Of a DNA stretch of 64,000 nucleotides, positions 25,001 to 38,937 are shown one piece after another. The stretch's first letter is position 1; every line of letters begins with the position of its first letter. The stretch lies in NCBI GenBank assembly GCA_964057225.1, contig OZ059897.1, positions 13,206,001 through 13,270,000 on the forward strand, written 5' to 3'. The position numbers and the translations under genes are program-made. Below the pieces are notes generated by a model. The model did no database searches. It was not told the DNA's origin and worked only from the letters and a program-made list of their open reading frames with translations. This DNA comes from Auanema rhodensis (Eukaryota; Nematoda; Chromadorea; Rhabditida; Rhabditidae).

Positions 25001-28000
25001 ACTAAAGAATGACGACGTCGTAAGCGTCGGTAACAGTGTCGGCGGCGTCACGATGCTGATGATGATGTTCCGGTCGTCATCAACTGTTATCCAGCATATT
25101 CATCTATCCATTCATATGTTGCTTTCCCTTGCTTGCTAGCAAAGAGAAATCTTTTTCTCTCTTTATCTTTGTCCACTCACACGCTTTCCTTTCTAATTTG
25201 TCGACGAAGGGTTCTGAAACCCGGCCTAATAACATCTTCAGCTTGCCCTGCTCGTCATCGTCACGTTTGACAAGCTTGTCAAGCTAATTAACAGTTTTCT
25301 AATAAATTCACTAGAAGTTATGAAAGCTAAACTTGAGATTTCTCCCTTTATTAATGAATCATCCACAGACCATGTGTCGTTTTATGAGTTAATAGTCTAT
25401 TTTACAATGTTTCTTGAAAACTTTTATGAGTTTACATGAAAATTATCGTTCAAATGCAGTTTTTAGATTATTTTTGTCCCTAATATCTTTAACATTAAAT
25501 TCGAAATATAATATGTTTGATGGAGTTTAGTTTTTTAGTGCCTTTGGGTGATTGTTTCGTTGTCTCTTATCAGAAATGGACATAAATCGAAATTAGAGTC
25601 CAGTAGGCCTCAGATAGGACGTAACCAGCCTTTAATGGCATTATCTTATCTCGATTTCTTTTCTTTTTTTTTTCACTTCTGTATTTTATCTCTCTTACTC
25701 TCTTCGTTTATTTTATTAATATATATATGTTATCTGTCTATTCTTCTTCTCTCACTCTATGATTACTCATATATCTTGCTTTGCTTTATATCTTGCTTCT
25801 TATTATTTCTCTTTCTCTCTGCAAATGATTATAATTTAAAGAAAATCTAATACATCTATGCATGTATGCAAGGGGAAAAGCCACTATCCTGCCCCTCCCC
25901 TTACCCACCCGTCATCATAATCGATCTAGGTTTATCATCTTCATATTTGCTAATATGAAATGTTCTATCTATCTATCACTTCATGTATTTTCTTTTTGTA
26001 AACTTTTATTTTTCTATCTCTTTCAAATTTCATCACCTTTTGCCCCCCTAAGGCGACGTTATGTTGCTTTTCTACCAGTCTGGTTTTTCTTCATCAAATC
26101 ATTTCTTTATTCTTTTTTTTAATGAATACAGTAACCATTACACCAAATGATAATCTCATTTTTTCTGTTAAAAGAAAAATAATTGACAAATTGGGATTTC
26201 TAAATCAATAGAGATGTTTCATAACACTAAATACACATCTCTTCTATTCCTCTTATAACAACCAGTTCAAATGAAGTAAATCCCTCCTGAATCTTCAAAT
26301 ACATTTTGTTTTGCTTATTTGCACCGTTAAGACCTGTCGCTTGTCTCAAAATTAGCTTTAAGTACAACAAATGATTCATCTCTTCAATCCCAAGAGACTT
26401 CTGAATTTATGAGATTCACCTATTCATACAGCCTTCTGTCTCCCGTTCATGTTGCCTCTTCAATGATACTTATTCATTTTCCTCTCCCTCATCTTCCTTG
26501 TTCTCCCTCATCTCTTTTACCTCACTTGCCTATAATGACCGTTCTTCATCATAATTCTTCTGTCAACTACTGACCTAACACAATGGATATTGCGATTGTT
26601 TTTCTGATTTCATACAGAACCAACAGAATTCAGGAAAACGATGACATGACAATGTTAAAAATCTCATTTACACGGGTAGATACCACGCCCGAATACTGAA
26701 ACCAACACGTAATACAACAACCTGACATCTGATGAAGATGAACGATCACCATGCTCTCCAGTCGGTAGCGTTCAGTTTCAGCGGACAAGCGTGAAACCGT
26801 ATTCAGAATATTCCAGTTGTATTTCGACTGGTCTCTTCCATTCTAATTGGTTTTCCGATTGCATTCAGTTCTTCAGAATGTAGTTATTCTTCTTATTCAT
26901 TTTCCCCATCGTCGTCATCGTCATCTTCATCATCATCATCATCATCATCATTATGAACAACATTTTCGTTGTCATCGTCATTTTTCACCTCTAGCATGCC
27001 ATTGAATGATATATCACCTTCTTAAGAATCCTCATCTCAATACATACACTGGTTTGTGTCTACATCCTTCACAGTTATATAGGTATTTCATTGAAAAACA
27101 TATTATTATGTCAAACAAACAGTTATATTTATACTAATACCTCACCTATGTATGTATTATAAAGATGAAGATCAAGGTTTTTAAACATTTTTTGCCATTT
27201 TTTCTCGACAAAGCTCTAACTATACCAGACTAGCCTCTGACCTCATTTTTGCTGTTCTAACCCATCATTAAAGTCTCGTAGAAATGTGTACGACAGGAGT
27301 ATGATACAAACATCTTCCTCTTTCTATATTTCTTGTCATTGCCCTGTGTCCATCATTATCCCGATTATCGTCAACCTCATCCATTACTTCATTTTGACTT
27401 GGAGGATTAGCTGACAGATTTTGCCAAAAGGATTCCAACCCACCATTACTCTTAATTAATCCCGAACAGTCACACAAACGTTTTCTTGTTCATTTGAAAC
27501 GCTAACAACTTGTTCACATGTTTATTAAACTTCAAAGAATATATTTATCTGTGAACTTCAGGTGGTTGATTCGATTATTTCGGATCTCTAGCTAACGGTC
27601 TCTCAAATTTCTTCTACTTTCTCGTCATTTCTTCTTTCCTTCTATCCTTGAAATAGCCAAGAATTACATGATCATCGACCATATATAGCAAGTTCTAACC
27701 GTTTCATCTTAATAATTTCCTTTTCTTGTCTTTATTTTTTTTATCTTTTTTTTTGTCTTTTCTCTTCATTTCTTTGACAACAATTTGAAATTTCAACGAC
27801 AATACAGTGCCAGTCATGCTCAAAATAATAATAATACTAGTTGATTTGTTGATGTTGATAGGCTCTCATGGCCCTTTCATTAAAAATTTGAAATATATTC
27901 ATTTTCTATTGATGGTCATGTCCTGACACTTAATTATATGTATATATAATTAGTTGACACCTAAATAACTGCTGGCTCCAACATGTCTATTTCTATAGAG

Positions 28001-30902
28001 CAAGGTTTATCTCTTTTTTTCTTTCTATCTCTAGCATATTCACAGTGTCTCTTCCAACTTTTACTTGTGAACTATGTGACAGATCCCTATAATCGGCTCA
28101 TATGTAACGGAAGAGCCCAAGATGATCCAAAAGGACAGTCAGCTCTTTCTCGTCTCACAGTTATATCTCTTCATCTCTATACTCATTCTCGCTTTACTCT
28201 TCCATTACTCCAATGACCCACTAGACCAACAACAGACACTCCTCACTGCCCAGTTGCTGAAGGCGGAGCCTCACAGGCTTCTACTCCGCCTACATCATAG
28301 TGTGCTGTGTGGTCAACAAGCCTCCATTACGGTCCCAAATCGGATTCATCAGCTGAGCAACCTATGCTTATTGCTTCCATTTATACAGTTTTGACATTCC
28401 AATTTACCTTTCAACCATTTCATTTCTTGAATGTCGGAAATTCTTTCATCATTAGGAGGCTCAATTTCATTGTATTTATCTAAAAGATGTCATTCAAACT
28501 TCAAAAAATTCACATAATTTTCTTTTTTTTTCTTCCAATTCTGGACATCCACTACCTTTTTCTCGTCATAATCATCATCATCGTCCATTCCTCAATTGAC
28601 CGGCAAGTGTCAGCTGAAAAGACATGAAAACCAATCCAGACTGTCGGTTTTCAGAGCTGTCGGCAAGGTCGTCCTTCGTAGCCACTCTCTTCCTCTATCT
28701 TCATCCTTCCATCTCTCTTCCTCTCTCGCTCTCTCATTCCTTATTTTCCAAATCAGACTCATGTTCATTTCTCCTCCCAAATGCGCTAAAATCTTGTCAA
28801 GTTCTTGTAAATGTGTTGACCATTAATGTAATGTTAATTCTCATATACTTTAGTTCATTTTCAAATAATAAATTGTTTTATTGACCATTATGATATCCTT
28901 TTAACACCTCTACGTCTAAATGTCTGTATTGTCTCTAATCATATCTTTTTTTTTTCATTCATTCATTCTAGTTTATATGACTTTTTTTTCTTTTCTCCTA
29001 TTTTATTCATCAGTAATCTACCAATAATTTAAAAGTAATTTCTTTCTAATTATAAATATATGTTGTATCTTTCCAGTTACATCTCTTATCATAAAAATAT
29101 TCAAGCAGGCTACATCTCTAGTCTATCATAATACAGAGCTTCTAAACATTTTTCTCCTATCTAAATCAAAGTATCTTTCCGATATTATTAATAGTTTGAT
29201 CGTTCAATTTTACAATTCTAAACAATCTGATTTCTAAAGTTTTTGTGACCGAGAAAAGACAAATAAATTCCATTCTCATTGCGGCACAAGCCACGTGCAT
29301 CACGGAAAAATTATTTGTTGAATTCACAGCTGATTTTTCATTTGGAATTATTCTTTTGTCTCATATTCAATTATTAAAACTTTTTTTTTATTTCATCATT
29401 TTACAACTCATCACATAACTATTTTAATATTTAACTTTTTATTTTAGAATTAAAGTTTAAAGTGATTGTTCTGTTGATCATTTAAGCTTTCTTACTTTCT
29501 ATGATTTAAACTTTTAAACCTTGAAGGGCTTTTACTTAACAATATCAAACAGTTTTTCAAATATTTCTCATTCTAATCAGGAGTACAATAGAATCATCGT
29601 GACCTTTCTGCTTATATTTTTGATTTAACACTTTAATCCTTAGACTTCAGCTTTATATTTCTCTCTGTCTCTTTAATTCCTTTACTCTTATTTTTTAAAT
29701 GTTCATCATTAAAATAGTTTATCAGAATATAAAATCATTTTAAATAAAAGTTTTCGTCATTTTGATGAAGTAATCTGTCTGAATTACTTATTTTTCTCCT
29801 CTTATCTACGGATTTGCTTATTGTTCATGTGATACACATATCTTTTCTTCAATTACTCCCTCCTTAACATTCTTTGGGGTATATTGGACAAAATACCTTT
29901 TCTTATCATGTAGGACACAATTGAAATATAACTAGGCTTGTCAGTTCTGAAGTTTGTTTTCTGAGACCTTTGTCCTCAGAAAATTCTTATAAAGTTCACA
30001 CACCTCGAATGTATCTTATCATTGTTGATAACCCCTCCTACCCCCCACCAAACAAAATCGTCAGGATGATAATTAGCTACTTAAGAAGTTTCGTGCTCCT
30101 TCTGTCATCTCGTATGATTTTCAAATCATCAGATCAGTGTATTCTATACTTTTTATAATATGATTTTATTATTATTTTAGCTTAACCATTATATATACAA
30201 TACGTTTTATAACTAATGATCATAGGGTATTCATTTCTGTTTCTACTTCATTACTCTTTTTCAAAGTGTCGACTTTTTTCCCAGAAATGTTTAAAATTTC
30301 GCTTTATCTTGTACCAAATCCACTTTCGTTTACAACATTTTTGTTGAATTTTCATCAAAGAAAAAACAATTTGTTTGAACTTTATTTTCAACGCATCTTG
30401 ACGTCTCTCCTCATTTTCCAATTCATACAATGAAATTAAACGTTTGTACATACCACGAGAGAATTTATCAAGATATTTCATGAGCCAGAATCTTCTGTTT
30501 TTTTTTCTACAATCCCTTTCTCCTTCCTTCTTCATATTTCTGGTTCTTCACAGCTTTTTTTTCTTCGTTTTCGGCATCTGGAGACTTTCAGATTTTGGTC
30601 TCATCAGTTATGTTATTGAAGGCATTTGCAGAAGATTCTCTGAACGACGTTTATCCATACGACGTGTTGGATGTGTCTTTCTACCATCTGCCTTTCTTTC
30701 TCATTAGTCTATCATCAAGCGTGAATACATGCATTCTCTCTCCATCTTCCTCTCTCTATCTCTCTCTCATATTCATCTTATTTGGTGTATCCCTCTTAAG
30801 TATTTTTAAGCTTTCTCTATATCTTTCTGAATGACTTCCTTTTCACTTTTTCTTGTTTTTTTATTTCTTTTGTTATTTAAATATTATTTTACATTGTATT
30901 AT
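19052..30902. other. 12 kb gene-poor region with GC-richer islands
   Basis: AT-rich and pyrimidine-biased DNA without a gene I can assemble. Several patches are clearly less AT-rich: about 21600-21780, 23520-23780, 24100-24300, 25000-25290, 26600-26820, 27240-27480, 28070-28360 and 28560-28690. Some contain CAT/CGT trinucleotide runs, for example 26910-26955. One minus-strand ORF (27268-27477) has protein-like composition but no splice context. A 94-codon minus ORF (30251-30535) is basic and Trp/Lys-rich. The region lies directly upstream of the LURAP1/FAM89-like gene and may hold its distal regulatory elements (inference). Confidence 0.45.
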
Positions 30903-30908
30903 CTTCAG
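30903..30908 (+). promoter_or_regulatory. splice or trans-splice acceptor before LURAP/FAM89-like ATG
   Basis: CTTCAG 12 nt before the ATG at 30921. It marks either the spliced-leader addition site or the join to a distant 5' UTR exon; the sequence alone cannot tell which. Confidence 0.45.
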
Positions 30909-30920
30909 AACTATCTAACG

Positions 30921-33900
30921 ATGGAACGAAACGACGATTTCAATGCCTACCGTGCAATGTGTGCCAATCGCTTGAGAAGACTTGAAAGGTAATAATAGAG
31001 ATTTTCTGTTTTAAGTCCTCTACATGTTAAACCGTAAAAATAAAGAAAAGATGAAGAAAGATATATTTTAGATACAAGAAAGCACGAAGCTTCTGTAATC
31101 TTGAAGAAGATCAACCATCTACGGCGGCACAATCCCCAACTGAAAATGATTCATCTGATTCAGAATATTATAACGGCGCTGTTGTCGAACAGGAGAATAG
31201 CAGCCCATTTGAGATGATTCGAGAAAAGATGGTAAGTCACATTGAATTCATAATAATTTGTTAGTTTACTAGTTTACAAGTTAAAAAAGCTGATAAGATT
31301 CCAAGTTTTTAAGCTGCTTCATAAGCTTATAAAAAAATATACGAGAGTTTAAAAACTCATTACTTTTTATGTTTTTACTTACTTATAATGTGTGGGAAAC
31401 ACGAGGGAATTGTTATGTAGATAGAAGGAGAAAAAATTTATTCGGTTACATCTATGTATCAACAGTTTTTCTTAATCTAATGTCTATATAAGAACACTTA
31501 ACCTAGAAGAAGAGCTTGTTATCATTGATACCTATTCTTCTAAAATGTTCTTCTAAAAGATGATTAACCTCCCGAAAAGAAATAACATTGCATTTATCTA
31601 ACTCAATATATCTCAACAAGAAAACGTTTCTGCTTACTCTTCCTCTTTTACATATTCTATCATCTTGTTCTCTATTTCCCTCTCGCTGTACCAGATCTTC
31701 TTGCCATAGGCCAAATCATAGCTCGTGCAGCTGGTACAATCTGCCTCCTTAGTCACATAAAGGCGAGATTGGTGGCGTACGATCAAGAATTCGCAGTTCG
31801 TTTTGGACGAGGTCGAATGGATTACAGAATAGATGAGAGCCAGTCGAACAAGTGAGGGCACTCACTGTTGAGCCAAACTCAGAGATAGATTCATCTATGT
31901 GTATGTGTGTCAGCAAGTGAACAGACTGTCTATGTCACACTCATAAGTGAAAGAAGATGAATACATAAACAGGGCCATTGTATTTTGGTGGCCCAAACAA
32001 CGTATGATCGCCGGTCCAGCAGACGAACGGACAGACGTGAACGGGGACGACTGATCGAACGGTTCGGCTAGATGGACCTACACACACTCTCGCCCCACTC
32101 AGCTGGTGGGATAGTGCGAAACCTGTCAGAGAGGATGCCAATAACAAATCGTTTTCAAATACGAAGAATAATAGAAAAGAAATAGATGAGATGGTGAGGA
32201 ATAGTTAGTCGAGGTTAGATATACATGAGGGATTTTAAGAAAGGTTGTATAATTATTGAAATTTAAGATTTATAGCTAACTATATTTTGAATTTCTACTG
32301 ATGATATTCAAGATTTGACATCAATTTCTTTCATGATTTTGAAATATAACTTAATGAATTACTTTATAGTATCTACTATTATAGTATTGAAATCAAATTC
32401 TTGACACTCGCATTCAATGTTTAATCAATTGTTCAGAATTGACTGACATTATTCATAGTACTTCACTAGCCTTGCTCATTGTCAATCATTCCTTGTTTTC
32501 ATTTCGAGATAATGTACAAACTTAACCAAAAAAAACGGACACTTGGCCGTGTTTTCGGAGGTCAAACGGCCATCATCCTTTCCTCGCATCGTTGTCGTCG
32601 TCAGAAAGCGTCGTCAACATCATCATAAAACGATAGTAGGTAACTCTCTGTTCATGCAAGATACAATTAAGCGGACAAAAGCCGGTAAATGAAAAGTATG
32701 ATAGCGATTAGAAAAACGAGGGAAATTGATAACGTATATAAGGGTTTCACGCCATAGGCCAAGGCCGATATACACTTTTACTGTGAACAAGTGTTAATAA
32801 CTCTATTCAACGGCTTAACATATGATATCGTTCATCCGTTTTCCCAAAAACGTATCTTTGTTGTTTTTTCTTTTTCTATCTACTCTCTCATTTCTTTCAA
32901 TCATTTTTTGTTTGCTATAGAAATTGGTGGACAGTTGAGGGACATGGCTTCTTTCTTGTTTTCTTTTCCTCTCTCTGTTTCTCTAGTTCTCTCTTCTATT
33001 CTCATCATGCTAAAAGGTCTTTTCCTGCTTGATAGAGCTACAACAGCTTGAACTAGTCTTACCGTCTTAGCAAAATAACCTGCAAATGAGGGCAAGCATA
33101 TGGATGACCTGCTAGCGAACCTTAACGCATAGAGTTCGAGAAGCCAAATGAAGATGATCATTCTGATCAAGAATGTGGACCTCCGATACGCTAATTCGGA
33201 TGCTGAACGATAAGAATGGGAGAAATAAGAAAAGCGAGGGGGATTGAGATTGGGCAAATGGTTAGAAGAAGGCATTTCTCGTTTTGCGTGTATGTATGCC
33301 TGCAAGCCGCTTCTTGTTTTGTCTCAAATAAGGAACTCGTTTGATGATAATGGTGCATTAATTAGCTTTTCTTACTCTTTTCTCTACATCTGTTTCCAAA
33401 CGTTCATTCAGTTTTGCGGATAATTATCATTATAAATAAAAAAATATTTGAGAAATATTTTTATAGCCAACATACATCACAAGAAATGTGTTTCAGGCAT
33501 ATCATGAAATGAATGTTATTTCTTAATTTAATTTTCTTAAGAACGGTTGTAATTTGTTGTCTAATCAGTCAATTTAATTTAAAAAATTTTTTCCTTGACA
33601 GAATTCTCATTACAAAAGTCGGTATCAGAATTTTTACTAAAGATAGAAATTAATCAACTGCGATAACACTTATGCCTTCAAAAGGCCGGAAACTGCTTGA
33701 AAGAAAGTCAAATATATATAATTCAATGACGCTAATACTACCAATCATCTACAAAAGTAATCAGAATCTGGCACCATGCCGTGAAACTCAAGAGGTTATG
33801 TGTTTGACTGTTGTCACACATACCGACAGCCAGATGTATATGAATGGTGCTCTTCAGCTATGATACCTTATAGCTATTAAGAATTCAAGTGCATACTCTC

Positions 33901-36900
33901 AAAGATTTATGGTCTAAAGTATGTAATGAGTTCCAATAATCATCATCAACTGACTATCTGTCCATGATGCTGACGTTCACATATCCATAACAGCATTCCT
34001 AGCAGATGGTGCCGACACGACAAATTTTGTCTTTTGCTTTTTCAAAAGATTGATCATAATTTGAATAAATAATATATGTATATATGGGTATGAAAGATAT
34101 TTTGCATACAGATGTTAGACATCATTGATGTTTCTGGAAATCAAATGACCATTGAAACATGAAGACAAGTATGAGCGATGCCTCTAGCCATTATGTAATT
34201 GAGATTATTCGAGATATACCATGATTCTCGTAGAAAATCCAGTGAAAGATCAAGAACCATCAAGCAGGATTAACTAATCCATAAGGCTAATCATTTACAT
34301 TTAGTTCCTCAGATTTTTTTTATGTACTGTATACATAAGGGACAGATGTTTCATCTTATTCAACCTAATAATATGTTTTAAATATTTATTTTTTTATAAT
34401 TAGTTATATTAAACTATATATTATATCGATGACGTGACTTCAAAGATATTTGAACTAAAGAAGAAATTTAATAAGATGTCGTGTCATATAAGTAAGATGA
34501 TATACATATACTTATAATATAATATAGTATAGTATACATCAAGATTACTATATTTCCAAATTTCATCAAAATATTTATAAATTTTGAAATGAATGACTAT
34601 GATGATGTTCTAAATCAGTCTCGGGAATGCGGAATTCCGATCTTATCGTATTCGTTATTGGTAATTCTTGCAAATCGTTCTGTTCATCGTCATCATCATC
34701 TGTATACAACATATGCATATGCCAGAATATCATTTGATGACATCTGATGTCATCATCTTCAAGATATTGTCCTTGAAATGTTTAGAATAACTTAAAATTT
34801 ATTTGAAGAAATTAAGAATTTTCTTTAAAACTTGCAAGTAACCTTCATAAGAGTTGTTAGGATTCAGATGTATATACATAGATGTACAGCTCTATCTATT
34901 CCGTAGACTTATACAACCAAAAAAAGATGGAATCTGGTCTCAATTTCCTTTTTTGATCATTTTTGAGTATATTTGCCGACAAAGCTCACCATACTAATCG
35001 CTACCAGACTTCCTTTCAACAACCACAGAACTGCAACAGAACTGTCTGGCCAATTGGTACGCTAAACGGTTTTCTTTGATGATGACGACAAATCATCGAA
35101 AGGATGAAAAATGGAATAAGGGCTTCTGGCGTACAAGTATGACTGTAAATGGTTGTAAACGAAGACAAAGGGTACAATTGTCCCAATACAGTTTGGATTT
35201 TTATTTATCCCGATATGCGTATTTTCGTCTGCTGTCCGAACTATGCAATACTTGTGCTGACTGCCGCCGCCACCACTATTTGGAAGAATAGGAGAGGTTT
35301 GCTTAGCCGAGCATACGGCTGGTCAGACTGATTATGAATTCAAGGGATTTGCTCTTTATCTAAATCTAGATTATGGACGCTGGAAATAGACAGCTATGAA
35401 AGATTCGCTCAGTGGAAAAAGCTATTAGCTTGTACATGCGTTTTGCATGTTCTCTCAATTCTCTCCCATATTTCATCGATGTTGTCATAATGTTGCTGTT
35501 GTCTATCTTGCGTTTACACAGCTGACCTCTAGCTGTAGAAGTTGACCATATATGCAAATTTTTAATCTGATATGGACTTTCTATATACGGAGAAACAAAG
35601 AGATATAAAGAGAAACGAGGGAATTAGATGAGGCTGATATTGAAATAGAAATATTTTCAAATTTATTGAAAATTCTTCTTCAATCAGGGATGATGTCGGT
35701 GAAAACATGAAAATTCGTGCTTAGAATCCATGAAAGTCTTGTTTTAATCAAAAAAACTTCTACGAAATACTGTATGCAGCTCAAATCCAGTTAATCTCAA
35801 GAACAATAAGCTCAGAACAACTTTTTTCCCAGAAAGGTTTCTGCTTCTGGTGATGTTTACATACTATTCACAATTACAATGACCTGGAATGTCCTTTATC
35901 CTTGAGATGTCGGAAAAATCTTTTACAAAAGAAGCTTTTTATTTGATTTACTCAAGTCCCTCTTTCTTCTACTGTGACATCATCTGAATAAAGAAGACTG
36001 ATTGCCTTTATCCTTCATGTAATTGTTTTTTCTTGCCTTAGTCTGGATAAAGGTGAAAGATTGATGGCGAATGGATAAGCAGACAAGTAGGCATTTACAT
36101 CTAAAGAAGTGTATTGTTTACTTATACGATGATCTCATCCTACACAATTCTTTTTTTTTGGAATATTGTCGCCAAATAACAGGGATGTGACCTGATTACA
36201 AGATACCGAAAAAAGCAGATTCTTTTTGGTCTTCTATATCTGCTCTGACGCAATGAAAATGTCAGGCCAATCATACTCTTTTTATGAAGATTAATAACTA
36301 TATCAATCTTATAATTAAGATTTAAGCCCCGTTATTCAGCATTGTAATTATAATATTTTTGTTGTCTAACCATATCGAAATATAACCTCATTGTTTTACG
36401 TGATACGTATGGGCTTCTTCCTTCTAGATTATTAACTTAAGTTATCTAAGACTTCATATAGAAATGCTCATTCACGGCCTAATATCATAGATGTTTTATG
36501 AACTTTAACAAACACATAAATACATGTCAAATACATATTGCTAATTCTCAATATCTATAATATAAAAGGCATCTAAGGAAAAAGTATTCTCGGAAACAGA
36601 AACAGAAACAGCTGGCGACCAGCTGGCATGCCGCATCTAATTGACCCGCCGTGGTTGGCTGTGTTACTATCCTTTCTTCATTCATCATTAGGTTTTCCAT
36701 TTTTTTTTGTGGATTGAATAGCTGTATAACAGTCAACTGTAGAGGACAAATGGTTTCTACTACCAGTATACTATGCCTTATAGACAAACTGGCTATTTTG
36801 TTTTTAGAAAGAGACAACAAAAATCTGAAAATGGTTGCATGAGTTCAATGAACATGGTATTCTACAGCAACTAAAACATTCTATTATAACAATTCAGGAA

Positions 36901-38001
36901 AGAATAACATAGATGTAGTAAATAAAGTTAATTTCTATATAGTATATGTATGTGTATAGAACCATACCATACCATATAATATATTTGTGATTCGTAATAT
37001 TATTTGCTCAGTACATGACCAGTAGAAAGTCTATTAGAGAAGGAACTATAGGGCTATATGGTATAGTAAATGTACAAAAGAATTGCTTAGAATCAAAATT
37101 GAATGAATGCGAAATAGAATAAAGATGATGAATAAACCAAGATGAAGATAATGATGAAATTGAGAAGAAGGAAGGATAGAAATAGGAGGAAATGATTATT
37201 ATAAAATCATATTTTCTATAGAAATAACCATATTCATATAATATATTTGAAATTTAATCATCTTCTTTCAGTTTGCTCTTATGGAAAACGATGTTTCTCT
37301 TATTCGTCAACTTCTTAGCCTTGGTGACCAAATCAGTGAAATGAAAGAGAAGGGTTTAAGAAGAACTCAAAGCACTAACAGTATTGATGATCGAACTGAA
37401 CAAGATGAAGAAGAAGTACGTTCATCTAATCACATATATCATGTAATGATTTAAATTATTTTTAGGATCAATTTGAAGAATGTGGTGGCTTCTCAGCTTC
37501 TATGTCAGCAGTGACGACCTTATACGTAGACGATGCTCGTCCACAATATTTCAGTCGTCAGAATAGTGTTCTTCGAATTCCAATTCCTCCACGTGCTAGC
37601 AATCGTTTTGGACCTAAAAGAGTGGTAAGCATTCTGATCTGAAACATATTTTTATATTCTATTAATATATTTTATTCTTTTTAATTTCTTTATTTCAGCC
37701 TCGTCGACCATCAGACCTTGTGCGCCATCAGGCTCCTACCAGAAGCTTGCACATTAATGCCGACGATTCTTCTTCTGATTGTAGTGATGATGCTGTTTCT
37801 CCTTTGTCTCATACTCCATCTTCCGTTTCCGGAAAAACAACAATGACATACTCCAGCTCAAATGCTTCTGATATTGCTTCCGCTAATATCCTTTCAATCA
37901 AAAACCGTTCATCCAATTCCAGCATTGATTCTGGAATCCGAGAATCTACCAGCAGTAGCTCTTGTAGTCCATCTCCCACATTCGAACGAGAAGTAGCTTA
38001 A
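30921..38001 (+). CDS. LURAP1/FAM89-like leucine-rich adaptor protein
   Basis: Exons 30921-30988, 31072-31231, 37272-37415, 37466-37624 and 37699-38001, all in phase, about 277 aa. The segment MIREKMFALMENDVSLIRQL followed by LSLGDQISEMK (about residues 71-101) resembles the conserved leucine-rich block of LURAP1 and FAM89A/B (LRAP25). In those proteins an R-x-x-M-x-x-L...D-x-S/K-L-x-x-QL...L-x-x-x-I pattern occurs, and they act as adaptors for MRCK kinases and actomyosin or NF-kB signalling. The rest is low-complexity: an acidic Ser/Asp stretch, a basic proline-rich patch (RIPIPPRASNRFGPKRVPRR) and a long Ser/Thr-rich tail. No membrane segment or signal peptide. The third intron position (31232-37271) is about 6 kb, far longer than others here, and falls just inside the conserved block. 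Function is inferred from one short motif only. Confidence 0.6.
31232..37271 (+). other. 6 kb intron of the LURAP/FAM89-like gene
   Basis: GTAAGT donor at 31232 and TTCTTTCAG acceptor ending at 37271. It contains GC-richer islands (about 31640-32160, 32520-32660, 33060-33300, 34960-35350, 36590-36660). No nested gene could be assembled. Paired CAGCTG E-boxes occur at 36609-36614 and 36620-36625. Intronic enhancers are a reasonable inference. Confidence 0.5.
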
Positions 38002-38372
38002 GCTTGTTTTCATACCTCAGCTGAAATGAACTACAACTTCTTCTTGCCAAACGAAACATTATAGTTTTATAAAAAAATCATTTAAATCGATTTAAACAGA
38101 AAACAAAATCGTTCTGTACTGCCATAACGTGAATATACAGTAATCAGGAACATATAAAACAGGGTCTTCTACTGAGTTTTCTTTCGAAACAAATATTTTT
38201 TTTTGTTTTTATTTGTATAGAAGATTTTATTCCTGATTTCTGAATATTTGAATATATTCAATTCCATACCTCATCATTTCCTCTGTTTCTTCTACAAATC
38301 AGAATCATACTCTGCGATTCGGTGAATCCCTCAACTCTCCCTTTTCTCTTTTGATTTGAAACCAGAGTTTAC

Positions 38373-38378
38373 AATAAA
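38373..38378 (+). terminator. poly(A) signal of the LURAP/FAM89-like gene
   Basis: AATAAA about 370 nt after the stop at 38001. Confidence 0.5.
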
Positions 38379-38937
38379 TTTTTTTTCTTTTCGAAATTTT
38401 ACAAATGACAGTTTTTCTGGTTACAAATGATTAAGAATAATATTATCTTATTTCATCTTTCTATTTTTATAATTTTTTTTCTCAAAAAAACCGATTCAAA
38501 CTATGTACTGGTATACGCTTTTGTTTCTGTTAAAACATTAACATCTTCTCTAATAAATTTTATTCAAATTCTTCTTTTTGTCTCTTTTCTTTTCTTTTGT
38601 CTCTCTTTGATTTTTTAAATAAATGGAAATTTTACTCCTCGTTTTTCCTTTTTTTTTTAAATAATTTACTAAAGATAAAACAACAATTATTCTTTTATTA
38701 GTATGGAACAAACTTTTTTGAAAGCAGAGAGAAATATGAAAGCATAGGTAAAGCTTAATAAAGAATACCTGCAACCAAAGTTTATATAAACATTTGAAAT
38801 AAAAAGAATTTGATAATAATAGTTGATATACGTATACATATGAAAACAAAACAACATTGAATGATTAATAAAATAAATTTAAATTTGAAGATATAATAGT
38901 GAATTGTATGACAGATGGTATGAGTAAAATATGTATA

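Noticed and set aside
25548-26122. Overlapping 100- and 86-codon ORFs on +
   Set aside because: Pyrimidine-rich DNA encoding only Leu/Ser/Phe/Ile strings; typical of biased noncoding sequence.
30251-30535. 94-codon basic minus ORF
   Set aside because: No family signature, no nearby poly(A) signal and no splice partners; kept only as a note.
33672-33863. 63-codon ORF inside the long intron
   Set aside because: No donor or acceptor phase links it to the host gene, and no known motif.
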